This document shows, piece after piece, positions 18,035 to 26,227 of a stretch of DNA of 32,968 nt. This DNA comes from Psychrobacter pasteurii (lineage in GTDB: Bacteria; Pseudomonadota; Gammaproteobacteria; Pseudomonadales; Moraxellaceae): assembly GCF_900162815.1 (NCBI RefSeq), contig NZ_FUGD01000140.1, positions 1 through 32,968 of the forward strand, read 5' to 3'. Position 1 is the stretch's first letter. Every line of letters starts with the position of its first letter. The notes beneath the pieces were generated by a model. It did no database searches. It had not been told where the DNA came from and saw only the letters and a program-made list of their open reading frames with translations. Both the position numbers and the translations under genes were made by a program.

Positions 18035-18967
18035 TTACTCATCAACAAAACTCAACCAATGCATATACTCCTCATTACGACCATGCACCACATCAAAGTA
18101 TAAGGTCTGAAGCTTCTCAGTGATTTCACCACGTCCACCATTACCAATGGTGCGGTCATCGTATTCACGAATTGGAGTCACTTCAGCAGCAGTACCTGTC
18201 ATGAATACTTCGTCAGCTAGGTAGAATTCATCACGCGTAATACGACGCTCAATCACTTTAATACCCAGATCTTCAGCAAACTGAATAATCGTACGACGGG
18301 TAATACCATCAAGTGCGCCACCCGCTAAATCTGGCGTGTGTAACTCGCCATTTTTAACTAAGAATAAGTTCTCACCTGAACCCTGGCAGACATAGCCTTG
18401 TGGATCCATCAAAATGGCTTCATCATAGCCATTACGGGTCACCTCTTGGTTGGCCATAATAGACACCGGATAGTTACTGGCAGCTTTGGCCTTACACATA
18501 GTAATGTTGGTCATATGGTGAGTGTATGAAGAGGTTTTAACACGAATTCCTTTTTGAATACCTTCTTCACCCAGATAAGCTCCCCACTTCCACGCAGCAA
18601 CCATAGCATTGATGCTGTTATCGCGTGAAGACAGACCTAACTTTTCAGCTCCCACCCAAATTAATGGACGTAGATAGGCTGAGTCAAAGCCGTTTTGTTT
18701 AACCACGTCTTTTTGGGCTTGATCTAAAGTAGCTTTATCATAAGGCACGTCTAACTGAAAAATCTTGGCTGAGCCCAATAGACGCTCAGTGTGATCATCT
18801 AATCTAAAGATAGCAGTTCTACCCTCATCAGTTTGATAAGCTCGAACGCCTTCAAAGACGGCCATACCATAATGCAAGCTGTGAGTTAGTACGTGAACCT
18901 TGGCATCAGGCTGCTCAATCATCTCACCATTAAACCAAAGCTTACCTTCTGTTGTTTCCATACTCAT
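18035..18967 (-). CDS. ilvE: Branched-chain amino acid aminotransferase
   Basis: A class IV (fold type IV) PLP aminotransferase making Leu, Ile and Val from their keto acids. The frame opens at 18985, but AGGA lies 8 bases before the ATG at 18967, which gives the normal length of 310 residues; that start is chosen. Visible are KLWFNGEMI at the N terminus, HYGMAVFEGVRAY (32-44), RLDDHTERL (56-64), the PLP-binding Lys161 in CKAKAASNYP, and GENLFLVKNGELHTPDL. GTAAEVTPI near the C terminus is the phosphate-cup signature. It is on the opposite side of the glycan locus from aspS, the arrangement known for the Acinetobacter OC locus. The 111 bases to glnE upstream are too short to exclude cotranscription. 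Confidence 0.95.
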   Translation of the reverse strand: MSMETTEGKLWFNGEMIEQPDAKVHVLTHSLHYGMAVFEGVRAYQTDEGRTAIFRLDDHTERLLGSAKIFQLDVPYDKATLDQAQKDVVKQNGFDSAYLRPLIWVGAEKLGLSSRDNSINAMVAAWKWGAYLGEEGIQKGIRVKTSSYTHHMTNITMCKAKAASNYPVSIMANQEVTRNGYDEAILMDPQGYVCQGSGENLFLVKNGELHTPDLAGGALDGITRRTIIQFAEDLGIKVIERRITRDEFYLADEVFMTGTAAEVTPIREYDDRTIGNGGRGEITEKLQTLYFDVVHGRNEEYMHWLSFVDE

Positions 18968-19097
18968 GATACTTATCCTATTCAAACCAGTTATAACTAA
19001 AATATGTAGACAATTTTAGTATATCATTGCCACTTAAATTGACCATCAATTTTTAGTTTTGTGATGCATTTGATTTGGTTATACCCCTCTTGCCCAG

Positions 19098-21956
19098 CTA
19101 CACCACAATCTCATTCCATTTAGAGATCACAAACTCTCGTGTCTGATTCCAGTGCGAAGAGTCCACCACGATAGGCTCATTGGCCAAAGCAATCTGGTGC
19201 ATAGCAGCCCTTAGCAGTAAGTAAGCTTTCGTAAGTCCTTCGCAGGTTTCAGCCTCCCAAACGCCCGCTTGTGCCAAACTTTCAAAAATTCGGACGTTAT
19301 CACTCCACTTAGTTAGTTCAGGATAATCGTGAGCGTGGGCCAAGACTGCATATTGTGCCATAAACTCGATATCTACAATCCCACCTGCATCTTGCTTAAG
19401 GTGAAACTTGCCTTCTTGCTGTGCTTGCTGATTGCTCCCTAAATGATCTTTCATCTTTGAGCGCATTTCGATGACATTTTTCTTTAAGTCCTCAATGTCT
19501 CTTTTTCGTGATAACACCTGCTTGCGGATATGGTTAAAGGCACTCATCACTCGATTATCTCCACAGATAGCACGAGCACGGACCAAAGCTTGATGTTCCC
19601 AGACCCAGGCTTTCTCTAACTGATATCTCTCAAAGGAGCGACTAGATACCACCATCATGCCAGCATTACCCGAAGGCCTTAACCGCATATCGATTTCATA
19701 AGCACGGCCATCTCGAGTTTGGGTATTTAGATAAGTCATCAGCTTTTGTGCCAAACGAGCAGTAAATTTCATACCACTGACCGGCTTAGCCCCTGTGGTC
19801 ATCGCCTGCTCATTAATCTGATGAATAAATACCAAATCCAAATCAGAGGTATAAGACATCTCAATACCACCAAGCTTGCCATATCCTATAATGGCAAAGC
19901 CGTTATGTGCCTCATTCACCGATTCACCCTGCTGATTAATCGGGTAGCCATGACGTTTCACCAACTCAGAAAATGCGCGCTCTAAAGTAAACTCAAGCAC
20001 CACTTCTGCAATATCTGTCAGAGAGTCTGACACTTTCATAATGGGTCGTTCAGCCAAGACATCACTGGCAGCCACTGCCAATACTTGGGTATTTTTGAAC
20101 AATCGCAGCACGTTAAGCAGCATCTCTTCATCGTCAGGCTCTACCCGTAATAGACTTTGACGCAGAATATCTGCTAGCTCCTCTTTGTCAGGTAAGTGAC
20201 GATAGCGCTGCTGTAAAAATGAATCCAAAAGCACCGGATAACGGGTTAGCTCGCCTGCAATCCAAGGACTAGCGGACAACATGGGAATTAAGTTAACCGT
20301 AGCATTCGGGTTTTCGGCCAGCATAACCAAATAGATAGAGCGGCGACAAATGGCCTCAATTAAATCCAGCAATCTTGGAAAGGCGATATTGGCCAAACCT
20401 TGCGTTTTTTCATGTTCTATTAAGGCATGCACCAAGACAGGATAAGCCTCATCAAGCCGCCCTCTGGCCTCCTCTGAGAGATTGGCCACCATTTTACTGT
20501 TCCAAAACTGCTCAAGCTTGGCGTTATTTTCTTCATTTAATATACTATCTAGACTCTCTACTTCCTCATCACTGGTCACAGTGACATCTTTTGGAATCTG
20601 ACGCTCGGTAACCATGCGATCAAAGGGGGCATTAACGTTTTGGCGATGCTCATTTAAACGCTGTAAAAACTCTGGCCAATCTTGGAAGCCCAAGGTTAAG
20701 GCTAAATTATTCTGACATTCAGCATTGTTTGGCAAACGCTGGGTTTGTTGATCATTTATGGCTTGGATACCATGCTCTACTCTTCGCAAGAAGCGATAAG
20801 CGTCGGCAAGTTGCTCGTAGGTTTTATCTTCAATAAAGTCAAACTCATTGAGTGCCTGCATGGCTTTTAAGCAAGATTTGACCTCTAACTGTGGATGACG
20901 ACCTCCATAGATAAGCTGGAATGCCTGCACCACAAACTCAATATCCCGAATACCCCCAGCGCCCAGTTTAATATTGTCCAAATCCTCACGCTGAGCCACT
21001 TGATTTTGAATCAATGATTTCATTTCACGCAAGGCGGCAAAGGCACTGTAATCTACGTAATATCTAAACACAAAAGGCTTAACGATATCTTCAAGCTCGT
21101 CCGCGAAGTCCTGATCTACCTCATTGACGATACGGGACTTTAACCAAGCAAATCTTTCCCAAGCACGCCCATGAGCAGAAAAATACTTCTCTAAGGCGGA
21201 TTGATGAATGGCCAAGTCACTGCCCTCACCCCAAGGTCTTAGGCGCATATCGACTCGAAACACAAAGCCTTCTGCGGTACAGGTATCCAAAATTCTGATA
21301 ATGCTTTGACCCAAACGAATCATAAAGCGCTTGTTATCAATACACTTAGTCCCTTTCGACTTGTCTCCATCGGTTTCACCTCGGGCACGGTGTACAAATA
21401 TTAGGTCAATATCACTGGATAAGTTGAGCTCTTGCGCGCCAAGCTTACCCATAGCAAATATCGCCATATCATCATACTGACGTTGCCCTTTTTCATCGAT
21501 ATACGTTGGTCTACCATAACGCGCAACCAATTGCTCCCAAGCATACTCTTTGACGAAGATAAGACAGTTATCGGCAAAGTTAGACAGCTCACCAATTAAC
21601 TGCTCAAGAGGGATTACACCCAAAGCATCTTGCCATATCCAGCGCATCATCAGTAGCTCACGCAGTCGACGTAGCCCTTTCATCACGCCCGCTTCATCTG
21701 CCCGTTCAAGCTCCCCTTCTAGACCATCATCTAACGTGTAATCATCAATCAAATCACAAATCTGCTGGCGAGTTAATACCTCCCCTAAGGGATAGCTGGT
21801 TAAAAAATTTTGGCAAATAGCAGGTTTGTTTTCCCAGATTTGATAGGCAAAAGGACTGGCTAGTTTCAGTTTCTGTATATGCTCTGCCGTTATTCGATCG
21901 GCGGTCAGGGAGGAGTCTTGAGTAAACTGAGTAATAAAGCTATGGTCAGAGGGCAT
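19098..21956 (-). CDS. glnE: Glutamine synthetase adenylyltransferase/adenylyl-removing enzyme
   Basis: A 952-residue bifunctional enzyme (E. coli 946) that adenylylates and deadenylylates glutamine synthetase under PII (GlnB) control. Two nucleotidyltransferase domains are seen. The N-terminal one has GKLGAQELNLSSDIDLIF (170-187, D182-x-D184). The C-terminal one has GKLGGIEMSYTSDLDLVF (693-710, D705-x-D707). Each is followed by its own GGI-DIEF motif (GAGGIRDIEFVVQ and DAGGIVDIEFMAQY), as expected for the fused architecture. Start ATG 21956 follows GGAGC. The N-terminal domain performs deadenylylation and the C-terminal one adenylylation in the E. coli enzyme. No glnA, glnB or ntr genes lie nearby. 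Confidence 0.95.
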   Translation of the reverse strand: MPSDHSFITQFTQDSSLTADRITAEHIQKLKLASPFAYQIWENKPAICQNFLTSYPLGEVLTRQQICDLIDDYTLDDGLEGELERADEAGVMKGLRRLRELLMMRWIWQDALGVIPLEQLIGELSNFADNCLIFVKEYAWEQLVARYGRPTYIDEKGQRQYDDMAIFAMGKLGAQELNLSSDIDLIFVHRARGETDGDKSKGTKCIDNKRFMIRLGQSIIRILDTCTAEGFVFRVDMRLRPWGEGSDLAIHQSALEKYFSAHGRAWERFAWLKSRIVNEVDQDFADELEDIVKPFVFRYYVDYSAFAALREMKSLIQNQVAQREDLDNIKLGAGGIRDIEFVVQAFQLIYGGRHPQLEVKSCLKAMQALNEFDFIEDKTYEQLADAYRFLRRVEHGIQAINDQQTQRLPNNAECQNNLALTLGFQDWPEFLQRLNEHRQNVNAPFDRMVTERQIPKDVTVTSDEEVESLDSILNEENNAKLEQFWNSKMVANLSEEARGRLDEAYPVLVHALIEHEKTQGLANIAFPRLLDLIEAICRRSIYLVMLAENPNATVNLIPMLSASPWIAGELTRYPVLLDSFLQQRYRHLPDKEELADILRQSLLRVEPDDEEMLLNVLRLFKNTQVLAVAASDVLAERPIMKVSDSLTDIAEVVLEFTLERAFSELVKRHGYPINQQGESVNEAHNGFAIIGYGKLGGIEMSYTSDLDLVFIHQINEQAMTTGAKPVSGMKFTARLAQKLMTYLNTQTRDGRAYEIDMRLRPSGNAGMMVVSSRSFERYQLEKAWVWEHQALVRARAICGDNRVMSAFNHIRKQVLSRKRDIEDLKKNVIEMRSKMKDHLGSNQQAQQEGKFHLKQDAGGIVDIEFMAQYAVLAHAHDYPELTKWSDNVRIFESLAQAGVWEAETCEGLTKAYLLLRAAMHQIALANEPIVVDSSHWNQTREFVISKWNEIVV

Positions 21957-22113
21957 GATAGGGCACGGCTCCTTAAAAGTGCTAGTGTGCTATAAGCCTA
22001 CCACATAAAAAGCAGTTAGAAGATGACTGTTCATGTTAAATTTTTATCTGCCTATAACAAAAATATTCGTATCTAATTCCCCACGTTTCCGCGTAATATA
22101 AAAGGTTATTTAG

Positions 22114-22764
22114 TTATAGCCCAGGCAAGCTACTTTCCACTACATAATAAATACTCGGTGCCCATAACGATAAGCCATAGCCGATAGCCCCACCAACCAA
22201 CACATCGGTTGGATAATGTAGCCCCAATACCATGCGTGACAAGGCTACCAACATCGCAAAGGGCAGCATAAGTGGCAGCAATTCAGGAAAGTAGCCGCCT
22301 AAAGTCGCGGTAAACAACACCGCTTGTAGGGTATGCCCTGAAGGAAAGCTAAAGACATCCAGTGGCCGTTCCCCTAATACAATGACTTGGTGAACTTGAT
22401 AAGGTCTAGGGCGAACTGTTTTTACTTTCAGCACTTTATAGATGGCAAGGCCTAAGCTGCTAACTAAAATGACTGTTATTAGCGGTATCACAGCCTCCCA
22501 ACCTTTGACTATAAAAGCTGCTAGCATCATAGCGTACCAAAACCAGCCGTCCCCTAACCTGCTGATCATCTTAAAGAAAGTGGCGATAACATAGTTGGTG
22601 GAATAACGGTTGATATGGATACAAAGATTGGTATCCCAAGAGATAAAGTGATTCACATAGACCGCTAAAGCTCGGTTGCGGGACATAAGTGTAAATATAG
22701 GACTAGGTACAACTTCAGAGGTCAGCTTAGTGACCGGCGATTGCTTAGACTTATCTGTTTTCAA
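22114..22764 (-). CDS. PAP2-family membrane phosphatase
   Basis: A 216-residue integral membrane phosphatase of the PAP2 type. All three signature motifs are present: KX6RP (K113 to R120-P121), PSGH (141-144) and SRX5HX3D (S176-R177, H183, D187). About five to six hydrophobic segments surround them. Substrates of such enzymes include phosphatidic acid, undecaprenyl diphosphate and phosphatidylglycerol phosphate. The neighbour upstream, a GT4 glycosyltransferase 123 bases away, argues for phosphatidic acid to diacylglycerol conversion feeding glycolipid synthesis, but this is inference. A role in recycling undecaprenyl diphosphate is the main alternative. Start ATG 22764 gives an unusually long hydrophilic N terminus (about 25 residues). 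Confidence 0.9.
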   Translation of the reverse strand: MKTDKSKQSPVTKLTSEVVPSPIFTLMSRNRALAVYVNHFISWDTNLCIHINRYSTNYVIATFFKMISRLGDGWFWYAMMLAAFIVKGWEAVIPLITVILVSSLGLAIYKVLKVKTVRPRPYQVHQVIVLGERPLDVFSFPSGHTLQAVLFTATLGGYFPELLPLMLPFAMLVALSRMVLGLHYPTDVLVGGAIGYGLSLWAPSIYYVVESSLPGL

Positions 22765-22887
22765 GACTTATCCCCTTATCTTATAGCTTCATTGAATCAA
22801 GCTTGGTGCGACACCTGACTGTATTAGTAATGTTATATTCCAACCTTGTTTGGCTCAGTTTGTGTTAATTTTCAACTAATCCGCCAA

Positions 22888-24177
22888 CTATGTATGATAA
22901 ATTGAGTCATAGAACATAGTTAGCATCTGCTCTGCTGGACGCTGCCATGAGAAACCAGCTACACTTTTCGAAGCTTCTATCCCCTGCTCTTTAAGAACCT
23001 GCATTTTAGGCAAGCTAGCTACTTTCTCTACAAATGCTTTTTCATCTCCAAACCTAATTAGCACCCCGCTTTTTTCTGTTACTAACATGCCAGCAGCCGC
23101 GTCATCGAAAGCATATACCGGTAACCCACTGCCCATGGCTTCGACCACCACATTACCGAAGGTTTCTACTTGACTGGCAAAGACGAAAACATCAGCACTG
23201 GCGTAATGCTCTGATAAGTCTTTGCCGGTCTGTGCTCCAGCAAAAATAATATCCTCTTTGTTTCCCGCTGCTAGAGATTCAAGGCGCTCCTTATCAGGCC
23301 CATCGCCGACTATGACTAATTTAACCACTCGGTGTAACTGCTCTTGCTGTAAAGCTTTAAAGCTTTTAATAACCAAGTCCACTCCCTTTTCAGGAGACAG
23401 GCGGCTAACCATAAGCAATACCGTATGTTGGCTATGAGCTCCCCACTTAGCCCTTAGCGCTTCACTGCGGTGTGCAGGATTAAATCGCTCCAAATCTACG
23501 CCGCGCCCTACTTCATATAAGCGTTTGAAGCCCAGCGTATCAAGGTCCTGAAAAGTCTTTTGACTTGGGACACAAGTTGCCTGTGAGGTATTATGAAACC
23601 ATTTAAAATAAGCCATCATAGGCCTGGCCAAGATACCCAATCCAAAATGACGGCTAAAGTCATGAAACTGGGTGTGATAACCTGTCGTGACCGTAATATT
23701 TAAAGTCTTTGCTGCCCACAAAGCTGCCAAACCAAGCGGCCCTTCAGTGGCAATATGCACCACATCAGGTTGTAGCTGTTGAAAGTGTTTTTTAATTTTA
23801 AAATAGACCGGTGCCCCAAACTGAAGCTCTTTATATTTGGGTATCGACATTCCTTTTACCTGCAGGTCATGACTGATATCCTGCATTACCTGAAAGTAGG
23901 ATTCTGAGCTATTAGAGAGCGCACAGTTATGATTGGGCTTAGGTCTTAATAAGCTAATTTGATGACCCTTTAGATTAAGTTGATGCATCAGTTGCCCTAG
24001 GCTCATCGCTACCCCATTGACCTCTGGCAGCCAAGTTTCAGTCACCAGTAAAACATGAAGCAGCTTTACTTTTTTGGCGGGTATGCTTTTAGTTGCGATA
24101 CTTTCTATGCCGTCTATGCCGTCTATGCCGTCTATATGGGGTATACCATCGCTGTCACTGATACTTTGCTTTAGCAT
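22888..24177 (-). CDS. GT4-family glycosyltransferase, possible glycolipid synthase
   Basis: A 429-residue GT-B enzyme. LHVLLVTETWLPEVNGVAMSLGQL (about 40-63) is the N-domain opening typical of PimB/MgtA/SqdX-like GT4 enzymes. GRGVDLERFNP, VSRLSPEKGVDLVIKSFK and the EX7E motif (E338 and E346 in ETFGNVVVEAMGSGLPV) complete it. These relatives transfer hexoses from nucleotide sugars to lipid acceptors such as diacylglycerol. The start at 24177 is supported by AGGAGG four bases upstream. The first 35 residues are not conserved and carry an in-frame IDG repeat encoded by a 9-bp tandem repeat (24104-24139). Upstream lies a PhoB-site-like array (24243-24282). It is followed by the PAP2 gene, probably one operon. 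Confidence 0.85.
   Translation of the reverse strand: MLKQSISDSDGIPHIDGIDGIDGIESIATKSIPAKKVKLLHVLLVTETWLPEVNGVAMSLGQLMHQLNLKGHQISLLRPKPNHNCALSNSSESYFQVMQDISHDLQVKGMSIPKYKELQFGAPVYFKIKKHFQQLQPDVVHIATEGPLGLAALWAAKTLNITVTTGYHTQFHDFSRHFGLGILARPMMAYFKWFHNTSQATCVPSQKTFQDLDTLGFKRLYEVGRGVDLERFNPAHRSEALRAKWGAHSQHTVLLMVSRLSPEKGVDLVIKSFKALQQEQLHRVVKLVIVGDGPDKERLESLAAGNKEDIIFAGAQTGKDLSEHYASADVFVFASQVETFGNVVVEAMGSGLPVYAFDDAAAGMLVTEKSGVLIRFGDEKAFVEKVASLPKMQVLKEQGIEASKSVAGFSWQRPAEQMLTMFYDSIYHT
24104..24139. repeat. 9-bp tandem repeat encoding IDG
   Basis: Three perfect copies of TCTATGCCG (24104-24112, 24113-24121, 24122-24130) and a partial fourth (24131-24135). On the minus strand each encodes Asp-Gly-Ile in the poorly conserved N terminus of the GT4 enzyme. 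Since the unit is nine bases, copy-number change would keep the frame. Confidence 0.85.
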
Positions 24178-24242
24178 ATTGCCTCCTGCCTGCTAGCGAT
24201 TTAGAGTACTTCTTAACTTACCTTAAACCCTAAAGCAAAGAT

Positions 24243-24282
24243 TTGACATTTTTATGGCGTTTTAATCACAATTTTATGACAT
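24243..24282 (-). promoter_or_regulatory. Putative tandem Pho box upstream of the GT4-PAP2 pair
   Basis: Read on the minus strand, four heptamers follow each other with 4-base A/T linkers: ATGTCAT (24282-24276), AAAA, TTGTGAT (24271-24265), TAAA, ACGCCAT (24260-24254), AAAA, ATGTCAA (24249-24243). The 11-base period and AT linkers match the PhoB recognition layout (CTGTCAT heptads). Matches to the heptad are 6, 5, 4 and 5 of 7. The array ends 66 bases before the GT4 start codon. No clear -10 hexamer was found at the expected distance. Confidence 0.5.
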
Positions 24283-24344
24283 ACGCTTTACAAGAACCTG
24301 CCAATACTTCCTGTCTTGTAAAATACGGCATAGCCCTAATGATG

Positions 24345-24350
24345 TATAAT
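24345..24350 (+). promoter_or_regulatory. Predicted -10 box of the tus operon
   Basis: A perfect TATAAT lies 54 bases before the tusD start. No good -35 is found at 16-18 bases; a TTGTAA (24316-24321) is 23 bases away, too far for standard sigma-70. TG is directly upstream of the box, near an extended -10. Confidence 0.45.
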
Positions 24351-24403
24351 TAGCCTTATTAATTACACACAACGCTTATACACTCATTTAGATTGATACC
24401 CTT

Positions 24404-24817
24404 ATGACGACTGCAAATACGCTATTACTGATTCATGTCGACCCAAGCCAAAGCATTGCTTGGCATGCTTACCGTTATGCCAAAGCTTTTTTGGAAAACT
24501 GTACAAACAGTGAGGATACTTCTCGCCCCAAACTTAATATTTTCTTTTATGGAGAAGCGGCTAATACAGGCAATGCGTTACGTTGGCAAACAGCAGATCG
24601 AGCCAGCCTTACTGAGCTTTGGAGTCAACTAAGCCAAGAGCATCAATTAAGATTGCCTATTTGTGTTAGTACGGCTTTGACCCGCGGCGTAACCGATGAA
24701 GACAACGCTCGTCGCCATAAACTAGATGGTAATAATTTGGCGACAGGATTTGAATTAGTGGGTTTAGGCGAGCTTGCTGAGCAGCTATCTTCGGTGGATA
24801 AAGTGGTTACTTTTTAA
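24404..24817 (+). CDS. tusD: Sulfurtransferase subunit TusD (DsrE family)
   Basis: A 137-residue subunit of the TusBCD complex that relays persulfide sulfur from IscS-TusA to TusE for 2-thiolation of U34 in tRNA(Lys, Glu, Gln). The sulfur-carrying cysteine is Cys87 in LPICVSTALTRGV, equivalent to E. coli TusD Cys78. The C terminus (GFELVGLGELAEQLSSVDKVVTF) matches the family. Start ATG 24404. First gene of tusD-C-B-E. The 125-base gap to tusC is long for this operon type and holds an imperfect direct repeat. Confidence 0.92.
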   Translation: MTTANTLLLIHVDPSQSIAWHAYRYAKAFLENCTNSEDTSRPKLNIFFYGEAANTGNALRWQTADRASLTELWSQLSQEHQLRLPICVSTALTRGVTDEDNARRHKLDGNNLATGFELVGLGELAEQLSSVDKVVTF

Positions 24818-24841
24818 CCTTAAGTTACTCATTTTTATAGC

Positions 24842-24882
24842 AACTTCTATATTAGCTTCTATGATAACTTTGATATTAGCTT
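24842..24882. repeat. Imperfect direct repeat between tusD and tusC
   Basis: AACTTCTATATTAGCTT (24842-24858) recurs as AACTTTGATATTAGCTT (24866-24882), matching at 15 of 17 positions, with a 24-base offset. It lies in the tusD-tusC gap, followed by a GTG start for tusC. Function unknown. Confidence 0.6.
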
Positions 24883-24942
24883 TAAAAATAAGACTGCCCC
24901 TCATAGTTAAAAGACATTTATAAGATAAAAAAAGGATACGTT

Positions 24943-25266
24943 GTGTCTATACTCATTCGTTTAACCACAGGTACTGAACTGGCCACCTATGAAGGCTGCG
25001 CTTTGGCATTAACCTTAGCAAGCTTTGGACAACAAGTTCAGCTTATGCTTGGCAGCTCTGTGTTTGGTATTTTAATGCAGCCAGAGAGCCGACTACATGG
25101 CATGATTAAGTCTTTAGATCTATACGATATTCCGCCTGCTTGGCTTCCAGAGGATGTGTTTAGTAGTTGGCTATTTGGTATGGTGCCAGAAGAGGTTTCT
25201 ACTCAGATGGATTTTATACCCGAAGACTTTGATTCAAATCAATTTGACCAAGTATTTTCTTTTTAG
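24943..25266 (+). CDS. tusC: Sulfurtransferase subunit TusC (DsrF family)
   Basis: A 107-residue DsrF-type subunit (E. coli TusC 119). ILIRLTTGTELATYEGCALALTLASFGQQVQLMLGSSVFGIL is the DsrE/F-fold core and the middle has the SLDLYDI segment seen in TusC proteins. It starts at GTG 24943, preceded by AAAGGA at 9 bases, with no in-frame ATG nearby. TusC is a structural partner in the heterohexameric TusBCD and does not carry the active cysteine. A Cys at residue 19 (EGC) is present but its role is unknown. Confidence 0.88.
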   Translation: MSILIRLTTGTELATYEGCALALTLASFGQQVQLMLGSSVFGILMQPESRLHGMIKSLDLYDIPPAWLPEDVFSSWLFGMVPEEVSTQMDFIPEDFDSNQFDQVFSF

Positions 25267-25276
25267 ACCCTACTAC

Positions 25277-25323
25277 ACTTTATAAAGCTTATTACTTTAT
25301 AAAGCCGATTAATTTTATAAAGC
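25277..25323. repeat. Three tandem palindromic boxes between tusC and tusB
   Basis: Three related 12-mers: ACTTTATAAAGC at 25277-25288 and 25294-25305, and ATTTTATAAAGC at 25312-25323. The first two each contain the self-complementary CTTTATAAAG. Start-to-start distances are 17 and 18 bases. They lie in the 109-base tusC-tusB gap. Possible protein-binding sites, RNA hairpins or slipped duplication products. Confidence 0.7.
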
Positions 25324-25375
25324 CAAACAGATTTATCTAATCTGACATTTCATAAGACCCAATAAGAGCCAAGCT

Positions 25376-25723
25376 ATGTCTACTTTATTTCAACTACACG
25401 CTCCGATGAACACCCTAAAAGCTATGGTCAAAGAGATGGCTCCACTTTGGCATTCTGGAGACAGCATCTTGCTACTGGCAGAAACTGTCGCCGCTCTACC
25501 TTGGCTAAAAATGTATATTGATGACGTTAATTATGATGATGAGGCGCAATATGAGATTACAGATATTACTGCCGTTTATGTATTAGCCGATGACCTAGCT
25601 CAGCTAAACGAGCAAGCCAAAACCAACTTAGACTTAAGTAAAGTAAATGTGATTGACGATAATGAGTGGGTGCAGCTTACTCAAAGCATCGATAGAGTGA
25701 TTACCTTAAACTCTATCAGTTAA
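25376..25723 (+). CDS. tusB: Sulfurtransferase subunit TusB (DsrH family)
   Basis: A 115-residue DsrH-like protein beginning MSTLFQLHAPMNTLKAMVKEM, then SGDSILLLAETVAAL, AVYVLADDLAQLN, and a C-terminal VNVIDDNEWVQLTQSIDRVITL that matches the DsrH pattern (D-x-x-W/F-V-x-L). Somewhat longer than E. coli TusB (95). Start ATG 25376, with AAGAGCCAAGCT upstream. TusB is the third subunit of TusBCD. Sequence conservation of this subunit is low in general, so the call leans on order and pattern. Confidence 0.85.
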   Translation: MSTLFQLHAPMNTLKAMVKEMAPLWHSGDSILLLAETVAALPWLKMYIDDVNYDDEAQYEITDITAVYVLADDLAQLNEQAKTNLDLSKVNVIDDNEWVQLTQSIDRVITLNSIS

Positions 25724-25783
25724 CAAACCCTTAGCGATCCTACTACTTCTTTTCTTCCAACTTTGCATTCAGACGAGCGACAA

Positions 25784-26188
25784 ATGAGCCCTTCTTCTAC
25801 TATCAATAGCCACCAAGCATCAAATACTAAAACTAATGAAGAGTCAGCCCCCAAAAGTTTAGTCAACGAAGGGGGGACGTTAGAGCTGGATGAAGAAGGT
25901 CACTTGCTGGATCATAACTTATGGACCCCTGAGGTGGCGCAGCAATTGGCTGACACCTTAGAGGTCACTTTAACGGACGATCACTATCGCATTTTGCAGC
26001 AGGTACGGGCTTTTCACACTGAGTTCAACCATCCGCCGTCCACCCGCCCTTTGATTAAATATCTGATGAAGACCTTACCTGAGATGCAAATTAGCAATCA
26101 GCTGCTGCAACAGATATTTAATACTGGATTGGTTGCCCGCCATGTCAATCGCATCGCAGGCTTACCCAAGCCACCAAACTGCCTGTAG
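25784..26188 (+). CDS. tusE: Sulfur relay protein TusE (DsrC family)
   Basis: The frame opens at a TTG at 25763, but the ATG at 25784 with GACGAGCGA upstream is the likelier start (134 residues). TusE accepts sulfur from TusD and delivers it to MnmA. ELDEEGHLLDHNLWTPEVAQQLA is the DsrC/TusE opening, and VRAFHTEFNHPPSTRPLIKYL the central helix pair. The end IAGLPKPPNCL has the penultimate active cysteine. The loop just before it reads NTGLVARHVNR, in place of the PKGPAKQATK-type loop of E. coli TusE. As in TusE (not DsrC of sulfur oxidisers), no second conserved Cys is seen before the C terminus. The first 30 residues are Ser/Asn-rich and nonconserved. Confidence 0.9.
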   Translation: MSPSSTINSHQASNTKTNEESAPKSLVNEGGTLELDEEGHLLDHNLWTPEVAQQLADTLEVTLTDDHYRILQQVRAFHTEFNHPPSTRPLIKYLMKTLPEMQISNQLLQQIFNTGLVARHVNRIAGLPKPPNCL

Positions 26189-26227
26189 TTTCATCTATAA
26201 CTTAAAGCTGTTTGGAATGAGCTACTG

